The notes: generated by a model not told the origin, from the sequence alone. A stretch of 64,000 nucleotides of DNA from Arthrobacter sp. SLBN-83 (GCF_006715285.1 NZ_VFMX01000001.1:4216001-4280000); one strand, 5' to 3'; positions 24,809-33,958 are shown, counted from the first letter of the stretch. Numbers and translations: made by a program.

Positions 24809-25431
24809 AGTGCGCCCTTGGTGGACGGGATGCCCTCAACGCGGGGATCAGGTTCGACGGCGGCGCGGAGGGCACGGGCGAAGGCTTTGAACTGAGCCTC
24901 GACGATGTGGTGCGGGTCCCGGCCGGCCAGTACGGTCATGTGCAGGCAGATGCCGGCGTGCAGCGTGATGGCTTCGAAAACGTGGCGGGTCAGGGACCCG
25001 GTGAAGTGGCCGCCGATCAGGTGGTACTCCTGGCCCGCCGGCTCGCCGCCGTGCACCAGGTAGGGGCGGCCGGAGACATCCACGACTGCATTGGCAAGCG
25101 CTTCATCCAGCGGCACGGTGGCCTCACCGAAACGTCGGATTCCCGCCTTGTTGCCCAGGGCAGTGCGCAGGACCTCGCCGAAGGTGATGGCAACGTCCTC
25201 CACGGTGTGGTGGACGTCGATGTGGGTGTCGCCGGTGGCCTTGACCGTCATGTCGATCAGGGAGTGCTTGCACAGGGCGGTCAGCATGTGGTCGTAGAAC
25301 GGCACCGAAGTATCGATGTCAGACACCCCGGTTCCATCGAGATTGATCTCCACGAGCACGGAGGACTCGCTGGTGGCACGCTCCATGCGGGCGGTCCGGG
25401 CCGCAGCCGCATTCGATCCGGTTGGACTCAT
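24805..25431 (-). CDS. hisB: imidazoleglycerol-phosphate dehydratase
   Basis: Monofunctional HisB of 208 residues; the histidinol-phosphatase domain seen in E. coli is absent. The manganese-binding motifs are present: DIDTSVPFYDHML, DIDVHHTVEDVAITFGE and HHIVEAQFKAFARALR. ATG 25431. It follows hisC by 61 nt. Confidence 0.96.
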   Translation of the reverse strand: MSPTGSNAAAARTARMERATSESSVLVEINLDGTGVSDIDTSVPFYDHMLTALCKHSLIDMTVKATGDTHIDVHHTVEDVAITFGEVLRTALGNKAGIRRFGEATVPLDEALANAVVDVSGRPYLVHGGEPAGQEYHLIGGHFTGSLTRHVFEAITLHAGICLHMTVLAGRDPHHIVEAQFKAFARALRAAVEPDPRVEGIPSTKGAL

Positions 25432-25492
25432 GGTGAAGGGATCCTTAGTGGGAGAAGAAGTGGTTCAAGGCGTCCAGCGCCGCACTACAAGT

Positions 25493-26611
25493 CTAGGCGG
25501 GAAGCGCGGCCTGGCCCGCAAGGATGCGTTCCAGGGAGGTAAGGAAGGCTGTGGTTTCCGCCTCAGTGCCCGCAGTCACCCGAAGGTGGCCGGGGATGCC
25601 AACGTCGCGGATCAGCACACCGGCGTCCAGCAGTTCCTGCCAGACCTGGTGGGGGTTTTCCAGGCCGCCGAAGAACACGTAGTTGGAATCGGAGGCTGCA
25701 GGCGTCAGGCCCATTCTGGTCAGTTCCGCCACGATCCGGTCCCGCTGGGCCTTAATGTCCTGGACGTCCGCCATCAGCGCTTCGCGGTGCTCAAGGGCGG
25801 CCAGCGCGGTGGCTTGCGTGATGGCTGAAAGGTGGTACGGCAGGCGCACCAGCCGCAGGGCGTCGGTGACCTCCGGCGCGGCAGCCATGTAGCCGAGGCG
25901 GGCGCCTGCCAGGGCGAACGCCTTGCTCATGGTGCGGGACACGATCAGCCGCTCCCGGCCGGGAAGCAGGGTCAGCGCGCTGGGCGTTCCGTCGTGCGCG
26001 AACTCATGGTAGGCCTCGTCCACGATCACAATGGCCTGGCTGGCCTCCCCGGCCTCATAGACAGCCTCCACGACATCCAGGCCGAGCCCGGTCCCCGTGG
26101 GATTGTTGGGCGAGCAGAGGAACACGATGTTCGGTTGCAGTTCCTTGACCTGGCGCGCGGCCGACTCTGCACTCAGGTCGTATCCTTCGGCGCGCTCCCC
26201 GGTGATGTACTGCGTGTCGGTCCCGCTGGCCAGCAGGGGGTACATGGAGTACGTGGGCGGGAAGCCCAGGGCCGTGCGGCCCGGGCCGCCGAAGGCCTGG
26301 AGGATCTGCTGCAGGACCTCATTGGAGCCGTTGGCTGCCCATACGTTGGTCTCGTCGAGGCCATGCCCGAGATACTCCGCCAAAGCTTTTCGGAGTTCCG
26401 TGAACTCCCGGTCCGGGTAGCGGTTCAGGCCTGCGGCGGCCTCCGTTACGGCGGCGCTGATGGCGGCCTGCACATCGGCAGGGACACCATGGGTGTTCTC
26501 ATTGACGTTCAAAAGGATGGGGACGTCCAGTTGGGGCGCCCCGTAAGGGGTGAGCCCGCGAAGGTTGCTGCGGAGGGGAAGCCGGTTCAGACGCTCTAGC
26601 TGGTCGTTCAC
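25493..26611 (-). CDS. hisC: histidinol-phosphate aminotransferase
   Basis: PLP-dependent class II aminotransferase of 372 residues. The Schiff-base lysine is in IVSRTMSKAFALAGARLGY, and VFLCSPNNPTGTG and VIVDEAYHEF are the cofactor-binding segments. The start is GTG 26611. It is the first his gene here. hisD, usually immediately upstream, is not in the window; the LysM gene lies upstream instead. Confidence 0.96.
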   Translation of the reverse strand: MNDQLERLNRLPLRSNLRGLTPYGAPQLDVPILLNVNENTHGVPADVQAAISAAVTEAAAGLNRYPDREFTELRKALAEYLGHGLDETNVWAANGSNEVLQQILQAFGGPGRTALGFPPTYSMYPLLASGTDTQYITGERAEGYDLSAESAARQVKELQPNIVFLCSPNNPTGTGLGLDVVEAVYEAGEASQAIVIVDEAYHEFAHDGTPSALTLLPGRERLIVSRTMSKAFALAGARLGYMAAAPEVTDALRLVRLPYHLSAITQATALAALEHREALMADVQDIKAQRDRIVAELTRMGLTPAASDSNYVFFGGLENPHQVWQELLDAGVLIRDVGIPGHLRVTAGTEAETTAFLTSLERILAGQAALPA

Positions 26612-26724
26612 CTGAACAGTTTAGTTGCCGCAGCAACGACCGGAAAATGTGACGGGTGCTGTTCGCCCTCGGCGTGCGCCGCCCCGGCCACTCCGACCCC
26701 CTTATCCCGAGTGGGCAGCGAGGT

Positions 26725-27075
26725 TCAGTGTGTTGGGACGAACAGCTGCTGCCCCGGCAGAACTGAGCCGGCGCTGAGGTTGTTGAGCTGGACGATATCT
26801 GCCACCACATCCCGGGCGTCGCGGTCCGGATCAACCGCACCGGCGATGGTCCACAGCGACTGGCCCGGCTGCACCGTCACGGTGACCGTCGGGGTCACCG
26901 CCAGGTCCGCTGCGGAGTCGGAGGCCTTGGCCGGCGAGTTGAAGAACCCGGACAGCGACAGCAGGAGAACCGCGAGGAGTACCAGCGGGACTCCGATCAG
27001 GACGACCCTCCCGCGCCGGGTAAGGCGCAGGGGCGCGGAAGTCGGTGAAACCTGGTGACGAGATGAAGCTGACAT
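26725..27075 (-). CDS. SOS-linked LysM membrane protein (ChiZ/YneA-like)
   Basis: A 116-residue protein with a basic N-terminal tail, one membrane helix (about residues 24-45, VVLIGVPLVLLAVLLLSL) and an extracytoplasmic LysM domain (about 66-114, TVTVQPGQSLWTIAG to LPGQQLFVPTH). Divergent from lexA across a region with two LexA boxes. The same layout holds for mycobacterial Rv2719c (ChiZ) and Bacillus YneA, which delay division during the SOS response; no hydrolase domain is present here. GGAGG lies 9 nt before ATG 27075. Confidence 0.87.
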   Translation of the reverse strand: MSASSRHQVSPTSAPLRLTRRGRVVLIGVPLVLLAVLLLSLSGFFNSPAKASDSAADLAVTPTVTVTVQPGQSLWTIAGAVDPDRDARDVVADIVQLNNLSAGSVLPGQQLFVPTH

Positions 27076-27193
27076 GAACTGAGCCCTCCTGGACCTGCCG
27101 TGCTGCCCGGGTGTCCACCCGCGGCCGCCCTGACCATTCAGACCGCACCCGGAACTTCCTCCGGTCGGGTTTTCGAATAGGGCACGCGCTGGT

Positions 27194-27209
27194 TAGAACA
27201 CATGTTCGA
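27194..27209. promoter_or_regulatory. LexA box 1 (lexA/LysM intergenic)
   Basis: TAGAACACATGTTCGA matches TCGAAC-N4-GTTCGA except at position two. It is nearer the LysM gene and probably controls it: on the minus strand TTAACA and TGTTCT, spaced 17 nt, bracket it as a possible -35 and -10. Confidence 0.88.
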
Positions 27210-27260
27210 ACTTTGCTTGTTAAGTTTTAGCACTTATCAACGAATATTGTCGAGACTCGC

Positions 27261-27301
27261 TAGAACAAATGTTTGAAAAAGCAATGCGGCTGGCCTAGCT
27301 T
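27261..27301 (+). promoter_or_regulatory. lexA promoter with LexA box 2
   Basis: The LexA box TAGAACAAATGTTTGA (27261-27276) overlaps a -35, TTGAAA (27273-27278), which is 17 nt from a -10, TAGCTT (27296-27301). The transcript would begin near 27308, about 42 nt before the lexA ATG. This fits LexA autorepression. Confidence 0.85.
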
Positions 27302-27349
27302 TGAAACCAAAGAACAACCACCCCTGAAGTTGAACAGCAGGGTCTGACA

Positions 27350-28171
27350 ATGACAGTGGGAGTCCTTCCGCCGGCGCATACACACCAGCACCGGGGTGGA
27401 CGATCCGGCGGCAAGCGAAAGGCATTGGCGAATATGGCAGCAGCAGCCGCCGGGGGCAGGACCGCCCCGCAAACCAAGAGGACCGCCAAGGGCCTGACCC
27501 CCCGGCAAAAGAAGATCCTCGAAACCATCCAGCGCTCGGTCAATGAGAACGGATACCCGCCCTCCATGCGCGAGATCGGCGATACCGTGGGGCTGGCAAG
27601 CCTGTCCAGCGTGACCCACCAGCTCTCCCAGCTGGAAAAACTGGGTTACCTGCGCCGCGATCCCAAGCGGCCGCGCGCCATGGAAGTGCTGATGCCCCTC
27701 ACCCTGGACAGCGGTGCCGGTAAGGCCGCGGGCACCTCTCCTGCGCCCCAGCCCGCCGGTGGGGGCGCATCCGTGACCGAGCTTCCTACCGCGCTCGATA
27801 CCGCAATGGTTCCGCTTGTGGGCCGGATCGCTGCCGGCGGTCCCATCCTGGCCGAGCAGCTGGTCGAGGATGTCATGCCCCTCCCCCGCCAGCTGGTGGG
27901 CCAGGGCGAGCTCTTCATGCTGCGCGTGGCCGGCGACTCCATGGTGGACGCCGCCATTTGCGACGGCGACTGGGTGGTGGTCCGGCGCCAGGCGGACGCA
28001 GCCAACGGGGACATCGTTGCAGCGCTGCTGGACGACGAAGCTACCGTCAAGACCCTCCGCCAGCGCGACGGCCACACTTGGCTACTCCCCCAGAACACGC
28101 AGTACGAACCCATCCTGGGCGACCACGCCACCATCATGGGCAAGGTCGTCTCGGTCCTGCGTTCGCTCTAG
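27350..28171 (+). CDS. lexA: SOS repressor LexA
   Basis: Represses damage genes and self-cleaves when bound to RecA filaments. The DNA-binding domain (about residues 48-112) has LTPRQKKILETIQRSV and PPSMREIGDTVGLASLSSVTHQL. The cleavage site is Ala162-Gly163 in GRIAAGGPILAEQ, and the catalytic pair is Ser197 (GDSMVD) and Lys234 (ATVKTL). A Pro/Ala/Gly-rich linker joins the domains. With ATG 27350 the product is 273 residues, somewhat long. ATG 27434 (MAAAAAGG) is an alternative with a poorer ribosome site. Confidence 0.97.
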   Translation: MTVGVLPPAHTHQHRGGRSGGKRKALANMAAAAAGGRTAPQTKRTAKGLTPRQKKILETIQRSVNENGYPPSMREIGDTVGLASLSSVTHQLSQLEKLGYLRRDPKRPRAMEVLMPLTLDSGAGKAAGTSPAPQPAGGGASVTELPTALDTAMVPLVGRIAAGGPILAEQLVEDVMPLPRQLVGQGELFMLRVAGDSMVDAAICDGDWVVVRRQADAANGDIVAALLDDEATVKTLRQRDGHTWLLPQNTQYEPILGDHATIMGKVVSVLRSL

Positions 28172-28282
28172 CCCGTTCCCTTCGGCTTATATCCGCCGGC
28201 CCAAGCCCCCACCAGGGGCGCCCGAGTCCGCCCCAGGCCCGCCCCCGTTCCATCGAGGCGGGCCTGGAGCGCTCTCCCGGAC

Positions 28283-30415
28283 CTACCGGAGCGCGTCCGC
28301 GCCCAGCCTGGTGAGGGCTGCCAGCGCCTTGCTGCGGTCGGTGGTGGCCCAGAACGGTGGCAGGGCGCCCCGAAGGAATCCGGCGTACCGCTCGGTTGCC
28401 AGGCGGGAGTCGAGTACGGCCACAACCCCCTTGTCTCCCGTTGACCTGATCAGCCGCCCGGCGCCCTGGGCCAGGCGGATCGCAGCGTGGGTGGCTGAAA
28501 CGGACATGAAGCCATTACCGCCTGCCTGCGCCACGGCACGCGAACGTGCCGTCATCAGGGGATCGTCCGGCCGCGGGAATGGAATCCGGTCAATCACCAC
28601 CAGCCGGCACGAGCCGCCCGGGACGTCGACGCCCTGCCACAGGGACATGGTTCCGAAAAGGCAGGTGTCCGGTTCATCGGCGAACTGCTTAACCAGGGCA
28701 GTCATGGTCGATTCCCCCTGGCAGAGGACGGTCATATCCAGCTTGGGCCGGAGGGCGTCGGCGGCTTCCTCGGCTGCCCGCCGTGAGGAGAACAGGCACA
28801 GGGCTCCCCCACCGGACGCCTTGATGAGCGCTTCCAGTTCCTCCAGCGCCTCCGGGGACACGCCGCGGCCGGGCTTGGGCAGGTGCCCGGCGACGTAGAG
28901 GATGCCCTGCTTGGGGTAGTCGAAGGGTGAGCCGACATCCACACCGGTCCAGCTGGGAGCGCCGTCGCCGAGGAGGCCAAGCCCTCCTGCGGCGGGTTCA
29001 AAAGCGGAACCGATGGCCAGGGTGGCGGAAGTCAGCACCACGGTATGGTCGGCAAAGAGCCCTTCCCGCAGCCGCCCGGCGACGGACAGCGGGGCGATGT
29101 TTATCAGCACCGGTGCATTCTCGTCCGGCTGCGAGTAGCCCTGGCCGGGGTCGAAGGTGCTGGCGCGGGAGAACCACACCACTTCCCGGTTTTCCCGGGC
29201 GGCGATCAGACGCTCGCACAGCTCCAGGATGAGCATGAGACGGGATCTGGCCAGCTGCCGGCCGCCGTCGGCCGTGGTGTTGCTGTCCCCCTTGGAATCG
29301 GACAACGCAGCCCGGCAGGCCTCACGCAGCTGATCCACGCAGTCAAGCTGTTCATCGTTCAGGCCGTTGGGAAGCAAGCCGTTTGGTGCGCCGCCGAGGG
29401 CCAGCTCAAGGTTGGCAGCGGCGGCATTGAGGGCGTCAACAGTAATGGCTGTGTGTTTCCGTGCACCGGCAGCAGCGGCGTGGACCATCGCAACTGACAG
29501 CTGCCCCGATACGGCTCCGGTGACCCGATCCTGGAGTTCGTGCGCTTCGTCCACCACCACGACGTCGTATTCAGGCAGGACGGCGAGTCCCTCGAAGGCG
29601 CTGACGGCGAGCATGGCGTGATTGGTGACCACCACGTCCGCTTCGGCAGCGTCCTGCCGGGCGAGTTCGCTGAAGCACTCGGCAGCCATGGGGCATTTCT
29701 GGGCGCCCAGGCACTCCATGGACGTCACAGAGACCTGCCGCCAGGCGCGGTCTGTCACGCCCGGAAGCAATTCGTCCCGGTCCCCAGTGGTCGTCTTCTC
29801 CGCCCACTCGCGGAGCCGGACCACTTCCTTACCGAGCTGGGAGGATGGTCCGCCCACGGACGCCGCGAAGTGCGGCACGCTGGTATCCTCGCCCAGCGAA
29901 AAGAGCTGCCCTTCGGAGGGCTCCTCGGAGGGGAAACCGCCTTCGAGCTTGTGGCGGCAAACGTAATTGGAACGCCCCTTCACCAAGGCGACCTTGACCG
30001 GACGTTCCAGTGCCGGGGTGATGTTCTTCAAAAGCCGGGGCAGGTCCCTGCCCACGATCTGGGTTTGGAGGGCAAGCGTGGCCGTGGAGACCAGCGCAGG
30101 CTTGTTGCTTTCCAGCGCATGGGCGATCAGTGGCACCAGGTAGGCAAGCGATTTGCCGGTGCCGGTACCGGCCTGGACCAGCAGATGGTTGCCCGTTTCG
30201 ATGGCGCGGGCCACCTGCAGGGCCATTTCGTGCTGTCCGGCGCGGCTTTGTCCGCCCATGCCTGCGACGGCCCGGTCGAGCAGTTCGATGACGAACTGCT
30301 CGCCGGCCGTCTGCAGGCTTTGTCCGCCCATGCCTGCGACGGCCCGGTCGAGCAGTTCGATGACGAACTGCTCGCCGGCCGTCTGCGCGGCTTCGTCCGC
30401 CGCAGGATCACTCAT
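28283..30415 (-). CDS. DinG/XPD-like Fe-S ATP-dependent DNA helicase
   Basis: A 710-residue superfamily 2 helicase. Walker A is AGTGTGKS (82-89), followed by VVTNHAMLA and the DEAH box VVVVDEAHEL. Four cysteines between them (NYVCRHK, MECLG, QKCPM, AECFS) fit the Fe-S domain of DinG/XPD helicases. C-terminal motifs include GTMSLWQGVDVPG and QGAGRLIRS. Residues 11-58 are a tandem duplication of a 24-residue segment just before the Q-motif region. ATG 30415 overlaps the hflX stop by 8 nt. Likely role: unwinding recombination or replication intermediates. Confidence 0.93.
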   Translation of the reverse strand: MSDPAADEAAQTAGEQFVIELLDRAVAGMGGQSLQTAGEQFVIELLDRAVAGMGGQSRAGQHEMALQVARAIETGNHLLVQAGTGTGKSLAYLVPLIAHALESNKPALVSTATLALQTQIVGRDLPRLLKNITPALERPVKVALVKGRSNYVCRHKLEGGFPSEEPSEGQLFSLGEDTSVPHFAASVGGPSSQLGKEVVRLREWAEKTTTGDRDELLPGVTDRAWRQVSVTSMECLGAQKCPMAAECFSELARQDAAEADVVVTNHAMLAVSAFEGLAVLPEYDVVVVDEAHELQDRVTGAVSGQLSVAMVHAAAAGARKHTAITVDALNAAAANLELALGGAPNGLLPNGLNDEQLDCVDQLREACRAALSDSKGDSNTTADGGRQLARSRLMLILELCERLIAARENREVVWFSRASTFDPGQGYSQPDENAPVLINIAPLSVAGRLREGLFADHTVVLTSATLAIGSAFEPAAGGLGLLGDGAPSWTGVDVGSPFDYPKQGILYVAGHLPKPGRGVSPEALEELEALIKASGGGALCLFSSRRAAEEAADALRPKLDMTVLCQGESTMTALVKQFADEPDTCLFGTMSLWQGVDVPGGSCRLVVIDRIPFPRPDDPLMTARSRAVAQAGGNGFMSVSATHAAIRLAQGAGRLIRSTGDKGVVAVLDSRLATERYAGFLRGALPPFWATTDRSKALAALTRLGADALR
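30244..30386 (-). repeat. perfect 71-bp tandem duplication inside the helicase gene
   Basis: Bases 30244-30314 are repeated exactly at 30316-30386 (period 72 bp). The unit encodes 24 residues (QTAGEQFVIELLDRAVAG and six more), and the frame is kept. Complete identity, including synonymous positions, points to a very recent duplication or an assembly artefact. Confidence 0.95.
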
Positions 30416-31988
30416 TGACGGTGAAGGATTCCAGTTCGGACGCCAGGCCCTCCCGGACCATCACGGCAGCCCTGGTCCCGGCCTCCACGTGGTCCAGGCT
30501 GAGGATCTCGGCGTCGGACTCGTGAAGCTTGCTGATCAGGTCTCCGCGGTCGTACGGGATGAGCAGCTGCATCTTGACCGAAGGCCGGGGAATGGATTCG
30601 CTGATGACCTTCAGCAGTTCCGGGATCCCCTCGCCCGTGCGGGCGGAGACCACAACGTGGCGCGGTTCGCGCTGCTTCAGCCGCTCCACCACGAAGGGGT
30701 CGGCGGCATCAGCCTTGTTCAGCACGATGATTTCCGGAACCTTCCGGGCGTCAACTTCGCTGAAGACCTTGCGGACGGCAGCAATCTGGCCTTCCGGATC
30801 GGGGTGCGAGACGTCCACCACGTGCAGGATCAGGTCGGCGTCGGCCACTTCCTCGAGGGTGGAGCGGAAGGCCTCCACCAGCTGGGTTGGCAGCGAACGG
30901 ACGAACCCCACGGTATCGGCCAGGGTATAGCCCAGGCCGTCCGTGGTTTCCGCCTTGCGGACGGTGGGGTCCAGGGTGGCGAACAGGGCGTTCTCCACGA
31001 GGACTCCGGCGTCGGTGAGGCGGTTGAGCAGGGAGGACTTGCCGGCGTTGGTGTATCCGGCGATGGCGACGGAGGGCACTTCATTACGACGGCGGTTGGC
31101 CCGCTTGGTCTCGCGCGCGGGCTTCATCGCGGCGATTTCGCGCCGCAGCTTGGCCATGCGGGTGCGGATGCGGCGCCGGTCCAGTTCGATCTTGGTTTCA
31201 CCGGGGCCACGGGAACCCATGCCGGCGGCGGCGCCGCCAACCTGGCCACCGGCCTGGCGGGACATCGACTCGCCCCAGCCGCGCAGGCGGGGAAGCAGGT
31301 ATTCCAGTTGCGCGAGTTCCACCTGGGCCTTGCCCTCGCGGCTCTTGGCGTGCTGGGCGAAGATATCCAGGATCAGGGCAGTCCGGTCAATGACCTTGAC
31401 CTTGACGATGTCTTCAAGGGCGCGCCGCTGGGACGGTGCCAGTTCGGCGTCCACCACCACGGTATCCGCGCCCGTTGACATCACGATGTCCTTGAGCTCC
31501 TGTGCCTTGCCCGAGCCCAGGAAGGTTCCGGGGTCCGGCTTGTCGCGGCGCTGCACCAGGCCGTCGAGGACCTCCGATCCGGCGGTTTCGGCAAGGGCGG
31601 CCAGCTCGCGCAGGGAGTTCTCGGCGTCGGCAAGCGTGCCCTCGGACCAGAGCCCGGCCAGGACCACACGCTCAAGGCGCAGCTGGCGGTACTCGACCTC
31701 GGTGACGTCCTCAAGTTCAGTGGAGAGGCCTGCCCTGCGCCGCAGCGCCCGGCGTTCCTCAAGATCCTGCTGGTCGCCGTCGTACGTTGAATGCTCTTCG
31801 TCGAGGCGGGAAATGGCCTGTGCCCTGCCGAGCACCGCTTTTCCATTGCCGCTGCCCTCACCGCGGGGCGTGCTGACATTCTTGGCCGGTACGTCCTTGG
31901 CGAGGATCCGGTCGATGACAGCCTGGATCTCCTGCGGACTCATGTCCTGGGCGGCTGGTTCGGAACCGGTATTGGGCTGGCTGGTCAT
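30408..31988 (-). CDS. hflX: ribosome-associated GTPase HflX
   Basis: GTPase that splits stalled 70S ribosomes. From ATG 31988 (AAAGGAG close upstream) the product is 526 residues. The N-terminal HflX domain has DKPDPGTFLGSGKAQEL and GETKIELDRRRIRTRM, preceded by the Gly-rich linker GGQVGGAAAGMGSRGPG. The G domain has GYTNAGKSSLLNRL, DTVGFVRSLP and VLNKAD. A Ser/Glu-rich N-terminal extension of about 60 residues is actinobacterial. The helicase gene overlaps its 3' end. Confidence 0.95.
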   Translation of the reverse strand: MTSQPNTGSEPAAQDMSPQEIQAVIDRILAKDVPAKNVSTPRGEGSGNGKAVLGRAQAISRLDEEHSTYDGDQQDLEERRALRRRAGLSTELEDVTEVEYRQLRLERVVLAGLWSEGTLADAENSLRELAALAETAGSEVLDGLVQRRDKPDPGTFLGSGKAQELKDIVMSTGADTVVVDAELAPSQRRALEDIVKVKVIDRTALILDIFAQHAKSREGKAQVELAQLEYLLPRLRGWGESMSRQAGGQVGGAAAGMGSRGPGETKIELDRRRIRTRMAKLRREIAAMKPARETKRANRRRNEVPSVAIAGYTNAGKSSLLNRLTDAGVLVENALFATLDPTVRKAETTDGLGYTLADTVGFVRSLPTQLVEAFRSTLEEVADADLILHVVDVSHPDPEGQIAAVRKVFSEVDARKVPEIIVLNKADAADPFVVERLKQREPRHVVVSARTGEGIPELLKVISESIPRPSVKMQLLIPYDRGDLISKLHESDAEILSLDHVEAGTRAAVMVREGLASELESFTVNE

Positions 31989-32418
31989 GGTCTCCTTTGA
32001 AGATTCGGCAATTCCAGAATAGTGCTGATTGGGTGGAAGTTGGAAAGTATTCGCGCTGGGCTGACGGCCTGCGGTCATGGTTCTCCTGATGGTCTGCACC
32101 GGCTGCGATGCCGGGCTGGGAACGCCGCCTTGGAACGGCGGCAAGACGTAAAAGGGCCGGAGAATGGCGGGAAGTACAGCGGGATGCTGACGTTCGGGTA
32201 TCGTCCGGCGGCCGGGCAGACGGTACGGTCTGGCCGGTGCGCAAGCGGAAGGCATGAAGCCTGCGTCGCTGCGGGACGGACTGTCGCTAAAGGACAGGCT
32301 GCGGGACGGGCGTGGCCCGTGCCGGCTACTCGAAGATCAGGAACATGCGTTCCAGCGTAGCAGAGGGGCCGCAGCGCGGTTTCCCTTTACGCTGCAAGGG
32401 GAACTACTCTGGCGAGTT
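31989..32418. other. hflX / methyltransferase divergent intergenic region
   Basis: This 430-base gap shows no convincing gene. The hflX frame stays open for 89 further codons upstream, but without family similarity. One small hairpin, GCCGCC/GGCGGC (32124-32129, 32137-32142), lies in the hflX leader. TACTCT (32405-32410) may be the -10 of the methyltransferase gene, putting its transcript start within a few bases of the ATG. Confidence 0.5.
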
Positions 32419-33042
32419 ATGGAGTCAGCACACTATTTCAGCGCGTCCCCCGCCGGCCCCTTCACCCGTAAGCCACTCACGGTCGAGCTGGCGGGCAAGC
32501 CGCGTAAGCTGCATACCTCCACCGGCATCTTCAGTCCGGACGGGATTGATAAAGGCACTGCCGTACTGCTGGCCGAAGTTCCTGATCCGAATCCCCAGGG
32601 CAACCTCCTGGACATCGGCTGCGGCTGGGGCCCCGTTGCGCTGACCATGGGCCTGCTGGCCCCCGGGTCCAAGGTTTACGCCGTGGACGTCAACGAACGC
32701 TGCATTGCCCTGACCAACGAAAACGCCGCGGCGCTGGGACTGCCCAACGTCGTCGCCAGCACGCCCCAGGAGGTGGACCCGGGCGTCCGCTTCGATACCA
32801 TTTGGTCCAACCCGCCGATCAGGATCGGCAAGGATGAGCTGCACACCCTGCTCAAGCTCTGGCTGCCCCGCCTGGCCGACGGCGGCACGGCATGGCTGGT
32901 GGTTCAGAAGAACCTGGGTTCGGATTCGCTTCAGCGCTGGCTGGCTGCGGAACTGGACGATTCGTTCACCGTGACCCGGGAGTCAACGTCCAAGTCCTTT
33001 CGAATCCTCAAGGTTACGAAAGCGTCCCGCTCGCCACAATGA
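32419..33042 (+). CDS. class I SAM-dependent methyltransferase (RsmC/MTS-like)
   Basis: A 207-residue methylase. Motif I is LLDIGCGWGPVALTMGLLAPG, the acidic post-motif VYAVDVNERC and the catalytic NPPI (TIWSNPPIRIGK), typical of MTS-domain enzymes such as RsmC that methylate the exocyclic N2 of guanine in rRNA. The target is unproven. ATG 32419 begins MESAHYFSASP. No Shine-Dalgarno sequence is seen, so it may be almost leaderless. Its last 29 bases overlap the convergent dapF. Confidence 0.88.
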   Translation: MESAHYFSASPAGPFTRKPLTVELAGKPRKLHTSTGIFSPDGIDKGTAVLLAEVPDPNPQGNLLDIGCGWGPVALTMGLLAPGSKVYAVDVNERCIALTNENAAALGLPNVVASTPQEVDPGVRFDTIWSNPPIRIGKDELHTLLKLWLPRLADGGTAWLVVQKNLGSDSLQRWLAAELDDSFTVTRESTSKSFRILKVTKASRSPQ

Positions 33043-33958
33043 CAGCGGGGCCGCTGAGTTCCACGTGCTCGTGGCCACCGGGGCCGGCAAAGAACTTGAC
33101 GCCCACCACTCCGCCCGGAACATGGACCCGCCAGGCATCCGGGGCTTCGGCTCCGGCCCAGTGCCGGATGGCGACGGCGGCAGCACACGCGCCCGTGCCG
33201 CAGGACTGGGTCTCCCCCACCCCGCGCTCATGCACCCTCATGGTCACCGAACCCACTCCGTCATGGACCAGCGGTTCCGCGGGAACCACGAACTCCACGT
33301 TGGTCCCGTTCGGCGGCACCGGGTCCACCTTCGGCGCGGTGAAGAGCTGTGTGCCTGCCAGTTCGGAAAGTTCGGCGAGGGCCACCACCGTGTGCGGATT
33401 TCCCATGCTCACGGAGAGCGCAGGCCGGGCAACTTCCAGTCCGTCGGCGGTGACCAGGGAATCCATGGCCTTGGCGCTGGCCTCCCCGGGGAAAATGAAC
33501 TCCCAAGGCCCCATGTCCACGGCGTAGCCGTCGCCGGTGCGGACCACGGTCTTCACCCCGCCGCGCGTGCCAATGGTGAGCGATCCGCCGTCGGGCAGGT
33601 CGATCAGGCCCTCGGTGTGCAGGAAGTGGACGAACACCCGCACCCCGTTGCCGCACATCTCGGACAATGAGCCGTCCGCGTTGCGGTAATCCATGAACCA
33701 TTCCGCGTCCGGGGCACCGGCCAGCAGTTCACGGCCTTCGGGCAGGAACCGGGAGGGCACCGCCCTGATCAGGCCATCTGCACCAATGCCGCGGTGGCGG
33801 TCACAGAGGGCGGCGGCCTGGTCTGCGCCGATGGCGTGCGTGCCGTCGGCATCGGCTACCAGGACGAAGTCGTTTCCGGTGCCGTGCCCCTTGGAAAAGC
33901 GGAGCCCGCTTAGTGTGCGCAGGGCGGATCCGGTGGTTTCTGCGGGGGTTGCATTCAT
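33014..33958 (-). CDS. dapF: diaminopimelate epimerase
   Basis: Converts LL- to meso-diaminopimelate for lysine and peptidoglycan. The two catalytic cysteines are Cys102 (EMCGNGVRV) and Cys253 (QSCGTGACAAAV), with the N-terminal KGHGTGNDFVLV. From ATG 33958 the product is 314 residues; an in-frame TTG 60 nt upstream would add non-conserved residues. Its 3' end overlaps the convergent methyltransferase gene by 29 nt. miaA lies 96 nt upstream on the same strand. Confidence 0.96.
   Translation of the reverse strand: MNATPAETTGSALRTLSGLRFSKGHGTGNDFVLVADADGTHAIGADQAAALCDRHRGIGADGLIRAVPSRFLPEGRELLAGAPDAEWFMDYRNADGSLSEMCGNGVRVFVHFLHTEGLIDLPDGGSLTIGTRGGVKTVVRTGDGYAVDMGPWEFIFPGEASAKAMDSLVTADGLEVARPALSVSMGNPHTVVALAELSELAGTQLFTAPKVDPVPPNGTNVEFVVPAEPLVHDGVGSVTMRVHERGVGETQSCGTGACAAAVAIRHWAGAEAPDAWRVHVPGGVVGVKFFAGPGGHEHVELSGPAVIVASGTLS

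Noticed and set aside
31989..32255. 89-codon in-frame extension of hflX
   Set aside because: No similarity to HflX, and ATG 31988 has a strong ribosome site.
32339..32354. GGAAC-ATGC-GTTCC resembling a LexA box upstream of the methyltransferase gene
   Set aside because: The outer bases do not match TCGA, and the site is about 65 nt upstream of the gene without a fitting promoter.
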